DNA of 64,000 nucleotides from Exiguobacterium alkaliphilum 12/1 (lineage in GTDB: Bacteria; Bacillota; Bacilli; Exiguobacteriales; Exiguobacteriaceae). This document shows positions 38,676-49,321 of the stretch, in pieces; positions within the stretch are counted from its first letter, which is position 1; the number at the start of each line of letters is the position of its first letter. Location of the stretch: contig NZ_JJMW01000064.1 in NCBI RefSeq assembly GCF_000714435.1, forward strand, positions 1 through 64,000. Reading direction: 5' to 3'. A program made the translations under genes and the position numbers. Below the pieces are notes generated by a model. The model was not told the DNA's origin and did not search any database. It saw nothing but the letters and a program-made list of their open reading frames with translations.

Positions 38676-39530
38676 TTACATCAACAGGACGAGGCTCGTC
38701 GCCATGACCATCATCCCTGCGACCATGCCATAGACCGCATGATGGGCGCGACCGTACTCTCGTGCGGCTGGCAACAATTCATCGAGCGAGATGAACACCA
38801 TGATGCCTCCGACCGCGGCGAACAACAGACCGAAGATCGTGTCGTTCAAGAACGGCATGAGGATGAGGAACCCGACGATGGCGCCTGCCGGTTCGGCAAG
38901 CCCTGACAAGAAGGAATACTTGAGCGCTTTTTTCCGGGAACCGGTCGCATAATAGATTGGGACCGACACCGCAATCCCTTCTGGAATGTTGTGAAGGGCG
39001 ATTGCGATAGCAATCGCGAGACCGACGGCAGGATCATTCAATGCCGAGACGAACGTCGCGAGCCCTTCCGGGAAGTTGTGGATCGAGATCGCAAGCGCCA
39101 TGAACAGTCCCATCTTATGGAGACGTTTTTTTGACGCTTCTTTTAAAGGCGCCTGTGCCGTTGCTGTCGTAGCCAACTCGTGTGTGGACGGGTCGTGTTG
39201 CATCGTCTCGACGAACTTGACCTCGTGCGGATTCTCAGGGGACGGGATGAACTTGTCGATGAGCGCGATGAGGAGCATTCCACCGAAAAAGGCGAGCACG
39301 GTATAAATCGTCCCGGCCTGTTCTCCGTGGGCGCCGATCAGTTCTTCGAGCGCTTTCGGGAAAATCTCGACGAACGAGACATAAATCATGACCCCGCCAG
39401 AGAAACCGAGGGATACGGACAAGAAGGCCGTATTCGTCCGTTTGGCGAAGAACGCGATCATACTCCCGATGCCGGTCGCGAGTCCGGCGAACAAGGTGAG
39501 TAAAAAGGCGTAAACAATTGTGCTATCCAT
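38676..39530 (-). CDS. zupT: ZIP family zinc/divalent metal transporter (ZupT-like)
   Basis: 284 residues with eight membrane helices. The metal path motifs are HNFPEG in helix 4 and HNIPEG in helix 5, both complete, plus SFVEIFPKALEEL in helix 2. A cytoplasmic loop of about 50 residues between helices 3 and 4 holds two histidines (QHDPSTHE), a common metal-binding trait of ZIP loops. ZupT takes up zinc and other divalent metals. ATG 39530 follows AAAGGAGC. The upstream gap holds a pair of TTGCGCAA palindromes that could be an operator. Confidence 0.92.
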   Translation of the reverse strand: MDSTIVYAFLLTLFAGLATGIGSMIAFFAKRTNTAFLSVSLGFSGGVMIYVSFVEIFPKALEELIGAHGEQAGTIYTVLAFFGGMLLIALIDKFIPSPENPHEVKFVETMQHDPSTHELATTATAQAPLKEASKKRLHKMGLFMALAISIHNFPEGLATFVSALNDPAVGLAIAIAIALHNIPEGIAVSVPIYYATGSRKKALKYSFLSGLAEPAGAIVGFLILMPFLNDTIFGLLFAAVGGIMVFISLDELLPAAREYGRAHHAVYGMVAGMMVMATSLVLLM

Positions 39531-39596
39531 AAGTTAAAGCTCCTTTGTCATAAAATTTGAGTTTTCGATAAATTCAGCATACATCAAGTTTTGCCC

Positions 39597-39623
39597 TTGC
39601 GCAACATTTAGTCGCTTGCGCAA
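39597..39623. repeat. Paired TTGCGCAA palindromes upstream of zupT and secD
   Basis: Two identical 8-bp palindromes, TTGCGCAA at 39597-39604 and 39616-39623, start 19 bp apart and so lie on nearly the same face of the helix. They sit 67-93 bp before the zupT start in the divergent gap of 225 bp. The rest of the gap holds AT-rich promoter-like DNA (TTGATA at 39674) but no gene. Confidence 0.6.
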
Positions 39624-39755
39624 ATTAAAACGTGGGAAATGGTCGCTTTGGTGTTACAATTTTAGGAAAACGATTGATAAATGTTTAGAATATTTGTAAT
39701 GTTAACGAGAGAAGATTTTCAAACAGAACCTGTGGTGTAGAAAGGAAATTGTCGT

Positions 39756-41057
39756 ATGTACAAAAAAGGGAATATCGCGATCTTTGCGGTCATCATGATT
39801 GCAACGATTCTACTTGCCGTCTTCACGGCGCCGTGGGTCGTGAAGAACACGAACCTCGGTCTCGACCTAAAGGGCGGGTTCGAAGTGCTGTATGAAGTAC
39901 AGCCACTCGAAGACGGGGACGTCATCGACCAGTCGGCGATGAATGCAACCGTTCGCGCCATCAATAACCGGGTCAACGTCCTCGGGGTATCGGAACCAGA
40001 CATCCGCATCGAGGACAGCAACCGAATCCGCGTCCAGCTCGCGGGCGTATCGAACCAAAACGATGCGCGGGAAGTGCTGTCGTCGACAGCGCAGCTCACG
40101 TTCCGTGACATCGATGACAACGTCCTCCTCGACGGGAAAGACCTCGCACCGCGCGGGGCCGCCCTCAGCTATAATCAACAAGGTCAACCGGTCGTTGAGT
40201 TGACGCTTCAGTCGGCCGATAAGTTCGGTGAAGTGACATCGCAAATCGCGCAGCGTCAACCACCAGAAAACCGTCTCGTCATCTGGTTAGACTATGAAGA
40301 AGGCGACACATATGAAGAAGAGATTCAAAAAGAGAATTCGAAGATTGTCTCGGACGCATCCGTCACGTCTCCAATTTTGTCGGATAAAGCAATCATCTCA
40401 GGTGGCGGCATCGACGCCGAAAGTGGCCAACGCCTTGCTGACATTTTGAACGCCGGTGCGCTCCCGGTCAAACTTGAAGAGATTTACTCGACGTCGGTCT
40501 CGGCTCAGTTCGGCCAAGACGCCCTCGACAAGACGGTATTCGCGTCCTTAATCGGGATTGCCGCGGTCTTCTTCTTCATGTTGTTCTTCTATCGTTTGCC
40601 GGGCCTCGTCTCGATTATCACGCTCGTGCTCTATATCAACTTGATCATGCTGTTCTTTAACGGCATCAATGCCGTGTTGACGCTGCCAGGGATTGCCGCA
40701 CTCGTCCTCGGTGTCGGGATGGCGGTCGATGCGAACATCATCACGGCAGAGCGAATCAAAGATGAGCTCCGTTCCGGGAAATCGGTGTTGTCGGCGTTCC
40801 GTGCCGGTAACCGCCGCTCGCTTAGCACGATCATTGACGCCAACTTGACGACGCTCATTTCGGCCGCGGTCTTGTTCTACTTCGGGACGAGCTCGGTCAA
40901 AGGCTTCGCGATCATGCTTATGATCTCAATCGCGATGACGTTCATCTCGAACGTCTTCATCTCACGTTATTTGATGCACCTCCTCGTTTCAAGTCGTCTG
41001 TTCGACAAACGCAAAGGATGGTTTGGTGTGAAGGAGAGTGAAATCCGTGAACTTTAA
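39756..41057 (+). CDS. secD: Protein translocase subunit SecD
   Basis: 433 residues. An N-terminal helix is followed by NLGLDLKGGFEVLYEV, a large external domain (P1 region, to about 250) and five more helices with the conserved VLGVGMAVDANIITAERIKDELR in the RND-like core. With SecF it uses the proton gradient to pull preproteins out of SecYEG. Bacillus subtilis has one fused SecDF; here the two are separate genes overlapping by 11 nt. Start ATG 39756 follows AAAGGAAA. Confidence 0.96.
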   Translation: MYKKGNIAIFAVIMIATILLAVFTAPWVVKNTNLGLDLKGGFEVLYEVQPLEDGDVIDQSAMNATVRAINNRVNVLGVSEPDIRIEDSNRIRVQLAGVSNQNDAREVLSSTAQLTFRDIDDNVLLDGKDLAPRGAALSYNQQGQPVVELTLQSADKFGEVTSQIAQRQPPENRLVIWLDYEEGDTYEEEIQKENSKIVSDASVTSPILSDKAIISGGGIDAESGQRLADILNAGALPVKLEEIYSTSVSAQFGQDALDKTVFASLIGIAAVFFFMLFFYRLPGLVSIITLVLYINLIMLFFNGINAVLTLPGIAALVLGVGMAVDANIITAERIKDELRSGKSVLSAFRAGNRRSLSTIIDANLTTLISAAVLFYFGTSSVKGFAIMLMISIAMTFISNVFISRYLMHLLVSSRLFDKRKGWFGVKESEIREL

Positions 41058-41973
41058 GCTCACTGAATGGAACTATGTGAAACATATGCGTACGATGTTC
41101 CTCGTCTCGTGCGCCATCGTCATCATCGGTCTCGGCATCTTGTTGTTCCGTGGCCTCAACCTCGGGATTGACTTCGCGTCTGGGACGCGGGTTGAAGTTC
41201 AAACCGAGACACAAGTGTCACAAGAAGAACTCGAGGCAGCGTTCCGCGAGGCGGGCGTCGACGAATCGATCTCGTCGGTCCAATACGCGGAGGGCGGCAC
41301 GCTCGCAAACGTGACGTTCGTCGGACAGCTCGGGCAACAAGACGTCGCATCTGTCAAAGACGTCTTTACGGAGACGTTCGGAAGCGACCCGAACATCAGC
41401 ACCGTCTCGGCCGAAGTCGGTCGTGACATCGCCCGAAACGCCATCTATGCGGTCGCACTCGCGTCGCTCGGGATTATTCTCTATATCACGTTCCGTTTCG
41501 AGTTCTCGTATGCGGTCGCGACTGTCGTCGCCATGCTTCATGATGCCTTCTTCATGATCGTCGCGTTCTCCATCTTTGGCATCGAAGTCAACTTGTACTT
41601 CGTCGCTGCGATTTTGACGATTATCGGTTACTCGGTCAACGATACGATCGTTACGTTCGACCGTGTCCGTGAGAACATTCAGGCGTATGAGAAAGAACGG
41701 AAAATCAAATCGATGGACGTCTACCGTTCAATCATCAACCAGTCGATTCAAGAGACGATCGTCCGCTCGGTCAACACGGTCATCACTGTCCTTCTTACAG
41801 CGCTCGCGTTGTACGTGTTCGGCGCCGAATCGATTCGCGGCTTCTCGGTCGCGCTTCTCGTCGGTCTGTTCATGGGTATGTACTCGTCGATTTTCATCGC
41901 CTCATACCTCTGGCTCCTTTTGAAAAAAATGACGCTCAACAAAAAGAAAGCAGAGCCCGCCCCAGAGGCGTAA
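41047..41973 (+). CDS. secF: Protein translocase subunit SecF
   Basis: 308 residues from GTG 41047, 8 nt behind AAGGAGAG; GTG 41038 overlaps that site. Marks are RGLNLGIDFASGTRVEV near the first helix and IGYSVNDTIVTFDRVREN in the conserved helix, followed by SINQSIQET-like INQSIQETIVRSVNTVITVLLTA. Six membrane helices are expected. It forms SecDF with the preceding product. Confidence 0.96.
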   Translation: MNFKLTEWNYVKHMRTMFLVSCAIVIIGLGILLFRGLNLGIDFASGTRVEVQTETQVSQEELEAAFREAGVDESISSVQYAEGGTLANVTFVGQLGQQDVASVKDVFTETFGSDPNISTVSAEVGRDIARNAIYAVALASLGIILYITFRFEFSYAVATVVAMLHDAFFMIVAFSIFGIEVNLYFVAAILTIIGYSVNDTIVTFDRVRENIQAYEKERKIKSMDVYRSIINQSIQETIVRSVNTVITVLLTALALYVFGAESIRGFSVALLVGLFMGMYSSIFIASYLWLLLKKMTLNKKKAEPAPEA

Positions 41974-41978
41974 TCCAT

Positions 41979-42010
41979 AGGTCTCCCGACTTCGGTCGGG
42001 GGACCTTTTT
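41979..42010 (+). terminator. Terminator of secDF
   Basis: AGGTCTCCCGAC-TTCG-GTCGGGGGACCT followed by TTTT, with a stable UUCG tetraloop. Confidence 0.92.
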
Positions 42011-42075
42011 AAATGTCAAGACGGCACATCGTTCGCTCCTTCTGATATAATCAACAGTTGATTGGAGTGAAGGAC

Positions 42076-44370
42076 ATGTATCATGCAAAAAAACGGTGGG
42101 TGTATCCGGAGACGGATGCGACCGCGATTGAACGAATCCAAACCGAATTAAATATATCGCCTCAACTCGCGACGTTGCTCGTCGAGCGGGGGCACGCTGA
42201 CGTCGAGGCGGCGCGCGCGTTTCTTCACGTCGAGTACGAGCTCACGTTTCACGATCCATACTTATTCGAACAGATGACGAAAGTCGTCGAGCGCATCAAA
42301 CGGGCCGCGGACGACGGCGAGATGGTCCTCATCTACGGGGACTATGACGTCGATGGCGTCAGCGCCTCGGCCGTCATGTGGCACGCCTTGACCGAGATTG
42401 GCGTCATGGCCGAATGCTATATCCCGAACCGCTTCACAGAAGGGTACGGGCCGAACAAAGAGGCGTTCAGTTGGGCCGCGAATGAAGGGTTCACGCTCAT
42501 CATCACGGTCGACTGCGGCATCTCTGGGATTGAAGAGACGGCACTCTTAAAAGAGCTCGGGGTCGATTTGATTCTCACCGACCACCACGAGCCGAAAGAG
42601 ACGCTCCCGGACGCGTTCGCGATCATTCATCCGCACATCGATGCTACCTATCCGTACGACAAGTTGGCCGGTGCCGGCGTCGCCTTAAAGGTCGCCCATG
42701 CGGTGCTCGGCCGCATGCCGGCAGAGCTCCTCGACTTGGCCGTCCTCGGAACGATCGCTGACCTCGTGCCGCTCGACGGGGAGAACCGTCTCCTCGCGAA
42801 GCTCGGCCTGAAGGCGCTCGACGAGTCGAAACGGCCCGGTATCCTTGCGTTGCGCGAAGTGTGCGCGTTGACGGACGCGCCGCTTACCGAGGAGTCGGTC
42901 GGCTTCGCGTTCGGGCCTCGCATCAATGCAGCCGGACGCCTCGACTCCGCGATGCCGGCTTTGCAGATGCTTCTCGCCGAGACGGAAGCCGAAGCGCTCG
43001 AGCTCGCGCAGCAACTCGATAAACAAAATAAAGAGCGCCAAGATATCGTCAAGACGATTGCGAAAGAGGCGACCGAGCTCGTCGAGGCCTCGATGACGGA
43101 CGACCGCGTCCTCGTCGTCGCAAGCGAGCGCTGGAATCCTGGCGTCGTCGGAATCGTCGCGTCACGACTCGTCGAGGCGTATTACCGCCCGGTCATCTTG
43201 CTCTGTCACGACCCGAAGACGGGGAAGGCGAAGGGGTCTGGCCGCTCGATTGACGGCTTCGACTTGTTCAAGGAGCTGTCGAAAAATGAAGACATCCTCC
43301 CTCACTTCGGTGGACACCCGGCCGCGGCCGGGATGACGCTCTTGTCTGAGAACGTCGCCGAGCTCCGGAAACGATTGAACGAACAGGCAGAAACGATCCC
43401 GGACGAGACGTTCGTCGCCCGGGTCAACGTCGACTTGAAGCTCGACGTGAACGACGTGACGCTCGATTTGATCGCCGAGATTAACAAGCTCGCCCCGTTC
43501 GGGATGGGGAACCCGTCACCGCGTGTCGTCGTCGCGGACGCACGGCTCCGGGACATTCGCCAAATCGGCCGGGACAACTCACACTTGAAAGTGCAGCTCG
43601 CCGGGGACAAGCGTGAACTCGACGGCATCGGGTTCGGCTTTGGGCACGTCATCTCGGAAATCTCGAAGATGGCCCACGTCTCGCTCATGGGCAGCCTCCA
43701 GGTGAACGAATGGAACGGGATGCGCAAACCACAACTCATGATTCAAGATATGCGCGTCGACGATTTCCAAGTGTTCGACTATCGCGGCAAGAAGAAGTCG
43801 CTCCAAGAGCTCGACGAGTTGCCGAAAGATGCGACGTCATTCGTCTCGTTCCAAGGGACGTCTAAACCGTTCCCGCTCCACGAAGGTGACGAGCCGCTCA
43901 ACCGCTTCGTCGTCTTACTCGACTTGCCGGACGATGAATCTGAACTCGCGGACCGACTCCATGACGGGGTCGAGCGTGTGTACTGTGCGTTCGGACAAGG
44001 CGACTCGCTGTTCGAGAAGTTGCCGACACGGGAGGATTTCCGAACATATTACGTCCACATGGCGACGTGCGAACGGAAAAACTTGCGTGAAAACTTGATT
44101 CGCCTGTCAATCGAGCGAAAATGGTCAAAAAATACGATTCAATTTATGCATCAAGTATTCTCTGAACTCGAATTTCTTGTTACAATGGAAGACGGACTGC
44201 CTGGAGTAAATCCGGAAGCGCCGAAGCGTGATTTGACGGAAGCGCCATGCTACAAACGTCGAGTCGGTAAACAACAACTCGAAGAGCGTTACGTCTATGC
44301 GTCGTTGGCGGAACTGAAAGAGCGGTTACAAACGTTGCGATCGAACAAGATGCAGGAGGCTTACTCATAA
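42076..44370 (+). CDS. recJ: Single-stranded-DNA-specific exonuclease RecJ
   Basis: 764 residues. The DHH core has [15 protein letters not shown] near residue 88, [14 protein letters not shown] near 170 and [12 protein letters not shown] near 225. DHHA1 follows with [14 protein letters not shown] near 415. A C-terminal extension of about 200 residues, as in Bacillus RecJ, completes it. It degrades single-stranded DNA 5' to 3' in recombination and mismatch repair. ATG 42076 follows GGAGTGA; a TTG at 42058 is an unlikely alternative. A -10-like TATAAT lies near 42046. It precedes apt by 1 nt. Confidence 0.96.
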   Translation: MYHAKKRWVYPETDATAIERIQTELNISPQLATLLVERGHADVEAARAFLHVEYELTFHDPYLFEQMTKVVERIKRAADDGEMVLIYGDYDVDGVSASAVMWHALTEIGVMAECYIPNRFTEGYGPNKEAFSWAANEGFTLIITVDCGISGIEETALLKELGVDLILTDHHEPKETLPDAFAIIHPHIDATYPYDKLAGAGVALKVAHAVLGRMPAELLDLAVLGTIADLVPLDGENRLLAKLGLKALDESKRPGILALREVCALTDAPLTEESVGFAFGPRINAAGRLDSAMPALQMLLAETEAEALELAQQLDKQNKERQDIVKTIAKEATELVEASMTDDRVLVVASERWNPGVVGIVASRLVEAYYRPVILLCHDPKTGKAKGSGRSIDGFDLFKELSKNEDILPHFGGHPAAAGMTLLSENVAELRKRLNEQAETIPDETFVARVNVDLKLDVNDVTLDLIAEINKLAPFGMGNPSPRVVVADARLRDIRQIGRDNSHLKVQLAGDKRELDGIGFGFGHVISEISKMAHVSLMGSLQVNEWNGMRKPQLMIQDMRVDDFQVFDYRGKKKSLQELDELPKDATSFVSFQGTSKPFPLHEGDEPLNRFVVLLDLPDDESELADRLHDGVERVYCAFGQGDSLFEKLPTREDFRTYYVHMATCERKNLRENLIRLSIERKWSKNTIQFMHQVFSELEFLVTMEDGLPGVNPEAPKRDLTEAPCYKRRVGKQQLEERYVYASLAELKERLQTLRSNKMQEAYS

Positions 44371-44371
44371 A

Positions 44372-44890
44372 ATGGATTTCAAACAACATATTAAAGAAGT
44401 AGCGGATTACCCGAAAGAAGGAATCAGCTTCAAAGACATCACGTCACTTATGCAAGACGGTGTCGCGTATAAGAAAGCGGTCGACGAACTCGTCACTTAC
44501 GCACAGGAGCGCGGCGCAGAACTCATCGCCGGTCCTGAAGCGCGTGGATTCGTCGTCGGTTGCCCGGCTGCATACGCACTCGAGCTCGGCTTCGTGCCGG
44601 TCCGTAAAGAAGGCAAATTGCCGCGCGAGACGGTGCGTGTCGCTTACGGTCTCGAGTACGGGACGGACATCTTGACGATGCACAAAGATTCAATCAAACC
44701 AGGTCAACAAGTCGTCATCTTGGACGATTTGCTCGCGACAGGTGGAACGATTGAAGCGACAATCAAAATGATCGAACAACTCGGCGGTGTCGTCGCGGGA
44801 ATCGGGTTCTTGATTGAGCTTGACGGCCTCGGCGGACGTGAGCGTCTTGAAGGATATGACGTCTTCTCGCTCATCCGTTACGAAGATTGA
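44372..44890 (+). CDS. apt: Adenine phosphoribosyltransferase
   Basis: 172 residues, full length. It begins [22 protein letters not shown], has [32 protein letters not shown] and the PRPP motif [16 protein letters not shown]. It salvages adenine to AMP. It follows recJ immediately, with AGGAGG 13 nt upstream, and precedes relA, an order conserved in Bacilli. Its position beside relA suits purine control during the stringent response. Confidence 0.98.
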   Translation: MDFKQHIKEVADYPKEGISFKDITSLMQDGVAYKKAVDELVTYAQERGAELIAGPEARGFVVGCPAAYALELGFVPVRKEGKLPRETVRVAYGLEYGTDILTMHKDSIKPGQQVVILDDLLATGGTIEATIKMIEQLGGVVAGIGFLIELDGLGGRERLEGYDVFSLIRYED

Positions 44891-44893
44891 TTG

Positions 44894-44920
44894 AAAGGGA
44901 AGCGAACGCTTCCCTTTTTT
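44894..44920 (+). terminator. Terminator after apt
   Basis: AAAGGGAAGCG-A-ACGCTTCCC followed by TTTTTT. Confidence 0.85.
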
Positions 44921-44952
44921 GAATAGTTTTTGAGTAAAATAACCCGCAACCT

Positions 44953-44981
44953 TTGACAGGTCGTCAGATTTTTTTGATAAT
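44953..44981 (+). promoter_or_regulatory. Probable sigma-A promoter of relA
   Basis: TTGACA (44953-44958), 17 bp, GATAAT (44976-44981). The leader of about 90 nt then contains the perfect palindrome GTACATGTAC at 45000-45009, of unknown meaning. Confidence 0.7.
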
Positions 44982-45077
44982 AGTAAGTAAAATTAGAATG
45001 TACATGTACGTTCACTACTATGATGCTGCGTCGAATCCGAGACGATTGGGGCGGTAAGAAAAAGGGTGTCGAATGTT

Positions 45078-47267
45078 ATGACCAAAAAACAAATCGTAAG
45101 TATTGAGGACCTTCTCGACGCGCTCGGGGAGTATATGGGTGAAGACGACATTGCCGAAGTGAAGCGCGCTTACGAATACGCAAAACGCCATCATACCGGT
45201 CAGTTCAGACGTTCCGGCGAACCTTACATCCTCCACCCGGTCCAAGTGTCCGGGATTCTCGTCGATATCGGACTCGACGCGACGACGATTATCGGGGCGC
45301 TCCTTCACGACGTCGTCGAAGACACGGACGTGACGCTCAAGGAGTTGGCGGATGAATTTGGTGCGGATGTGGCGATGCTCGTCGATGGCGTCACGAAGCT
45401 CGGGAAAATCAAGTACAAGTCGAAGAAAGAAGAGCTCGCCGAAAACCATCGTAAGATGATTATCGCGATGGCAGAAGACGTGCGTGTCATCTTGATTAAG
45501 CTCGCCGACCGATTGCACAATATGCGGACGCTTCAACATATGCCAAAAGAGAAGCAAGTCCAAAAAGCCGAAGAGACGCTAGAAATCTTTGCCCCACTCG
45601 CACACCGGATGGGGATCTCGACGATCAAGTGGGAGCTCGAAGATATTTCGTTACGTTATATCAACCCGCAGCAATACTACAAGATCGTCTCGATGATGAA
45701 GCAGAAACGGACCGAGCGAGAAGCACTCGTCACGTCGGTCATCACGGAAGTGAACGCAGTCCTCGAAGAAGTGTCGATCGAGGCCGATGTGAACGGACGT
45801 CCGAAACACATCTATTCCATCTATAATAAAATGGTGAAGCATAAAAAAGAATTCAACGAGATTTATGACTTGATGGCTGTTCGGATTATCGTCGATTCGA
45901 TTCGTGACTGCTACGCCGTCCTCGGGATCATCCATACGCAATACAAACCGATGCCAGGGCGCTTCAAGGACTACATCGCCATGCCGAAACCGAACATGTA
46001 TCAATCGCTTCACACGACTGTAATCGGACCGAAAGGTGAACCGCTCGAAGTGCAGATTCGCACGAAAGACATGCACTTCATCGCCGAGTTCGGGATTGCC
46101 GCGCACTGGGCGTATAAAGAAGGAAAAAACGTCGCGACGAACGGGTTCGATGAAAAAATCGCCCACCTTCGCGAGATTCTCGAGTTACAAAAAGATACGA
46201 CCGATGCCGAAGAGTTCATGGAGTCGCTCAAAGTCGACTTCTTTAGCGACATGCTGTACGTCTTCACACCGAAAGGCGACGTCTTCGAGTTGCCGAAAGG
46301 CTCTGTCCCAATCGACTATGCGTATCGGATTCACACCGAGATCGGTCACCGGATGACCGGTGCGAAAGTGAATGGACGGATGGTACCGCTCGACCATAAA
46401 CTCGAGACCGGCGACATCATCGAGATCATCACGTCGAAACACAGTTACGGGCCGAGCAAGGATTGGCTCAAACTCGCCGTCTCGAGCCAAGCGAAAAATA
46501 AGATTCGTCAATGGTTCAAGCGCCAACAGCGCGAAGAGAACGTCGAGAAAGGGAAAGAGCTCGTCGAGGTCGAGATAAAGAAACTTGGCTTCGAACCGAA
46601 GGAAGTCATCGACGACCAGGCGCTCGCCGTCGTCGTCGAGAAGTTCAACTTCGGCAACGAGGAAGAGATGTATGCGGCTGTCGGCTATCACGGTATCACC
46701 GCGGCCCAAGTCGCGCATAAGTTGACAGAGAAGCAACGGAAAGAGCCGAAGCTCGAACTGTCTGATGCAATCAACGAGCTGAAAGTGAGCCAGTCGCCGA
46801 AGAAGAAGACGGCCGAGGCCGGCGTGACGGTGAAAGGGATCGACAACATGCTCATCCGGATGAGCCGCTGTTGTAACCCCGTGCCGGGCGATGAGATTGT
46901 CGGCTATATCACGCGCGGACGTGGCGTCTCGATTCACCGGAAAGACTGCTTGAACATCATCAACGAGCAACACCCAGAACGCCTTCTTACCGTCGAGTGG
47001 GAAGCCGGACAAGCGAAAGAGAAGAACTATAACGTCGACATCGAGATCACGGGATATGACCGGTCTGGCCTCTTGAACGACGTGCTTCAAGCCGTCTCGG
47101 CGACGAACACGAACATCGTGGCGGTCAGCGGTCGCGGGGATACGAACAAACAGGCCCGCATTTCGATGACGATCTCGATTCCGAACGTGAACCATCTGCA
47201 AAAAGTCGTCGACCGAATCAAACAGATTTCGGACGTGTACTCGGTCAGCCGAGTCATGATGACGTGA
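45078..47267 (+). CDS. relA: Bifunctional (p)ppGpp synthetase/hydrolase Rel
   Basis: 729 residues. The HD hydrolase domain has [19 protein letters not shown] and [10 protein letters not shown] and is intact, so the enzyme should both make and break ppGpp. The synthetase domain has [13 protein letters not shown] and [27 protein letters not shown] ([15 protein letters not shown]), a Cys-containing region ([21 protein letters not shown]) and a C-terminal ACT domain follow. ATG 45078 is about 11 nt behind AAGGG; a GTG at 45066 lies on that site. It responds to amino acid starvation at the ribosome and is followed by dtd, as in Bacillus. Confidence 0.97.
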   Translation: MTKKQIVSIEDLLDALGEYMGEDDIAEVKRAYEYAKRHHTGQFRRSGEPYILHPVQVSGILVDIGLDATTIIGALLHDVVEDTDVTLKELADEFGADVAMLVDGVTKLGKIKYKSKKEELAENHRKMIIAMAEDVRVILIKLADRLHNMRTLQHMPKEKQVQKAEETLEIFAPLAHRMGISTIKWELEDISLRYINPQQYYKIVSMMKQKRTEREALVTSVITEVNAVLEEVSIEADVNGRPKHIYSIYNKMVKHKKEFNEIYDLMAVRIIVDSIRDCYAVLGIIHTQYKPMPGRFKDYIAMPKPNMYQSLHTTVIGPKGEPLEVQIRTKDMHFIAEFGIAAHWAYKEGKNVATNGFDEKIAHLREILELQKDTTDAEEFMESLKVDFFSDMLYVFTPKGDVFELPKGSVPIDYAYRIHTEIGHRMTGAKVNGRMVPLDHKLETGDIIEIITSKHSYGPSKDWLKLAVSSQAKNKIRQWFKRQQREENVEKGKELVEVEIKKLGFEPKEVIDDQALAVVVEKFNFGNEEEMYAAVGYHGITAAQVAHKLTEKQRKEPKLELSDAINELKVSQSPKKKTAEAGVTVKGIDNMLIRMSRCCNPVPGDEIVGYITRGRGVSIHRKDCLNIINEQHPERLLTVEWEAGQAKEKNYNVDIEITGYDRSGLLNDVLQAVSATNTNIVAVSGRGDTNKQARISMTISIPNVNHLQKVVDRIKQISDVYSVSRVMMT

Positions 47268-47283
47268 CGAGAGGAAGATTTCA

Positions 47284-47727
47284 GTGCGTGTATTGTTGCA
47301 ACGAGTGAAACAAGCATCGGTCACAGTCGATGATAGAATCGTCGGTGCGATCGATGCCGGGTACCTTCTCCTCGTCGGGGTGACGCATGAGGACACCGAG
47401 GCGGAAGTGAACTGGCTCGCCGACAAGGTGGCCGGCCTCCGCGTCTTCGAGGATGCCGACGAGAAGATGAACTTGTCGATTCAAGACGTCGCCGGTAAGG
47501 TGTTGTCCGTGTCGCAGTTCACGCTCTATGGCGATACGCAAAAAGGACGCCGTCCCGCGTTCACGCAAGCGGCGAAGCCAGATATCGCAGAGACGCTTTA
47601 CGAGAAGTTCAATGACCGGCTGCGGACACATGGGCTCGTCGTCGAGACCGGGAAGTTCGGGGCGATGATGGATGTCGCCCTCGTCAATGACGGGCCGGTC
47701 ACGCTCATGCTCGAAAAAAACGCTTGA
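47284..47727 (+). CDS. dtd: D-aminoacyl-tRNA deacylase
   Basis: 147 residues. Marks are [15 protein letters not shown] at the start, the catalytic [19 protein letters not shown] and the Gly-Pro-type substrate loop in [12 protein letters not shown]. It frees tRNA from D-amino acids and glycine mischarged on tRNA-Ala. GTG 47284 follows AGAGGAAG. Its stop codon is embedded in the -35 box of the following T-box promoter. Confidence 0.97.
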   Translation: MRVLLQRVKQASVTVDDRIVGAIDAGYLLLVGVTHEDTEAEVNWLADKVAGLRVFEDADEKMNLSIQDVAGKVLSVSQFTLYGDTQKGRRPAFTQAAKPDIAETLYEKFNDRLRTHGLVVETGKFGAMMDVALVNDGPVTLMLEKNA

Positions 47728-47753
47728 CAGAACGAGTCGTGATTCGGCATCAT
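47724..47753 (+). promoter_or_regulatory. Promoter of the hisS-aspS T-box operon
   Basis: TTGACA (47724-47729), 18 bp, CATCAT (47748-47753). The dtd stop TGA (47725-47727) is inside the -35 box. The start would be near 47760. The -10 box is weak. Confidence 0.55.
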
Positions 47754-47759
47754 GAAGCA

Positions 47760-48018
47760 TATAACCTAACACCTGTGATAAAGAAGAGTACGGTCACCCC
47801 ACCAGCAAAGAGAGCGATGCCACGGCTGAGAGCATCGACTGGATGATGACCCGAATGACACTTTGGAGGTGCTTCCTTGAACGCATAGTAGGGGAAGCCG
47901 TTTCATCGGGCGTTAACCGATTTCGAGTGGCGGAGTTTCAAGTATTGGCTCTGCAACGAGGGTGGTACCACGGGAAACTTTAACAGGCTCTCGTCCCTTT
48001 GCGGACGAGGGCCTTTTT
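47760..48018 (+). ncRNA. T-box leader of hisS-aspS
   Basis: This is the long gap between dtd and hisS. Stem I is closed by CACCT...AAAG / CTTTGGAGGTG and shows the AGTA motif of the specifier loop (AAGAGTACGG). The opposite side of the loop reads GAATGACAC, holding GAC (Asp, 47857-47859) and an overlapping CAC (His, 47859-47861). The T-box sequence AACGAGGGTGGTACCACGG is at 47955-47973. The terminator GGCTCTCGTCC/GGACGAGGGCC plus TTTTT is at 47986-48018. Uncharged tRNA should favour the antiterminator and so expression of the two synthetases. Confidence 0.93.
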
Positions 48019-48040
48019 GTATTTTAAGGAGGGAATTTAG

Positions 48041-49321
48041 ATGAAAGCACCACGCGGCACACAGGACCTGCTCCCGGGCACGGTCGAGACGTGGCAATAT
48101 GTCGAAGCGAAATTACGCGACATCAGCGCCCGTTACAACTATAAAGAGATTCGTACCCCGATCTTCGAGACGACCGACCTATTTAAACGAAGCGTCGGTG
48201 AGACGACGGACATCGTCCAAAAAGAGATGTTCACGCTCGTGAAAAAAGGTAAGGACGAGTACACGCTCCGTCCGGAAGGGACGGCTTCGGTCGTTCGTGC
48301 CTTCGTCACGAACAAGCTGTTCGGTAGCCCCGACCAGCCGACGAAACTGTATTACATGGGACCGATGTTCCGCTACGAGCGTCCGCAAAAAGGTCGCTTC
48401 CGTCAGTTGCACCAATACGGTGTCGAGGCGATCGGCAGCAGTGACCCGGCCGTCGATGCCGAGGTCATCAGCCTCGCCTACTCGATTTACAAGTCGTTCG
48501 GCTTGAAGAAAATCAAAGTCGTCGTCAACTCGCTCGGGGATGCCGAGAGTCGGAACGCGCACCGCGAAGCGCTCATCCGCCACTTTGAGCCGGTCGCGCA
48601 TGAACTGTGCCAAGACTGTCAGACGCGGCTTCATCAAAACCCGCTCCGCGTGCTCGACTGTAAAGTCGACCGCGACCACCCGTCGATGAAGACGGCACCG
48701 TCGATCCTCGACTTCTTGAACGCGGAGTCGAAGGCGTACTTTGAGACGGTGCTCGAGCAACTCGACGCGCTCGGCGTCGCGTACGAGGTCGACCCGACGC
48801 TCGTCCGTGGTCTCGACTACTATACACACACGGCGTTCGAGATTATGTCCGAGGCAGAAGGGTTCGGCGCCATCACGACGCTTTGTGGCGGTGGACGTTA
48901 TAACGGCCTCGTCCAAGACATCGGTGGACCGGACATGCCGGGGATCGGCTTCGGGATTGGCCTTGAACGGCTCATCCTCGCCCTCGAGAACGAAGGCGTG
49001 CTCCCGACGCTCGAGACTGGCCTCGACGTCTTCGTCGTCGCCCAGGGCGGAAAAGAAGTTGAAGTGACGGCGACGCGCCTGTTGCAACTGCTTCGCATCG
49101 AAGGCTTCAAGGCGGACCGCGACTATCTCGGCCGCAAGTTCAAAGGCCAATTCAAGCAAGCCGACCGCTTACAGGCAAAATTCACCGTCATCCTCGGAGA
49201 CGACGAAGTCGAGCGTGGCTCGGCGTCGCTCAAAGTGATGGCGACAGGGGAACAAGTCGACGTGCCACTCTCGGCCGTCGCAGACAAAATTCGTGAACTA
49301 TCGGAAGGAGCAGCACAATGA
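48041..49321 (+). CDS. hisS: Histidyl-tRNA synthetase
   Basis: 426 residues. Class II motifs: motif 2 region [23 protein letters not shown], the His-binding motifs [14 protein letters not shown] and GGGRYNGLV, and motif 3 [17 protein letters not shown]-terminal anticodon-binding domain follows (about 330-426). ATG 48041 follows AAGGAGGG. It overlaps aspS by 4 nt. Its level is set by the T-box. Confidence 0.98.
   Translation: MKAPRGTQDLLPGTVETWQYVEAKLRDISARYNYKEIRTPIFETTDLFKRSVGETTDIVQKEMFTLVKKGKDEYTLRPEGTASVVRAFVTNKLFGSPDQPTKLYYMGPMFRYERPQKGRFRQLHQYGVEAIGSSDPAVDAEVISLAYSIYKSFGLKKIKVVVNSLGDAESRNAHREALIRHFEPVAHELCQDCQTRLHQNPLRVLDCKVDRDHPSMKTAPSILDFLNAESKAYFETVLEQLDALGVAYEVDPTLVRGLDYYTHTAFEIMSEAEGFGAITTLCGGGRYNGLVQDIGGPDMPGIGFGIGLERLILALENEGVLPTLETGLDVFVVAQGGKEVEVTATRLLQLLRIEGFKADRDYLGRKFKGQFKQADRLQAKFTVILGDDEVERGSASLKVMATGEQVDVPLSAVADKIRELSEGAAQ

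Noticed and set aside
45000..45009. Perfect palindrome GTACATGTAC in the relA leader
   Set aside because: Ten-base palindromes of this simple kind occur by chance; no second copy or known regulator supports it.
46185..47426. 413-codon open frame on the minus strand opposite relA
   Set aside because: It is antisense to a clear relA, has no ribosome site or known domain, and is explained by the strong G/C bias of codon position three, which removes stop codons on the other strand.
48179..49159. 326-codon open frame opposite hisS
   Set aside because: No recognisable domain and complete overlap with hisS; a shadow.
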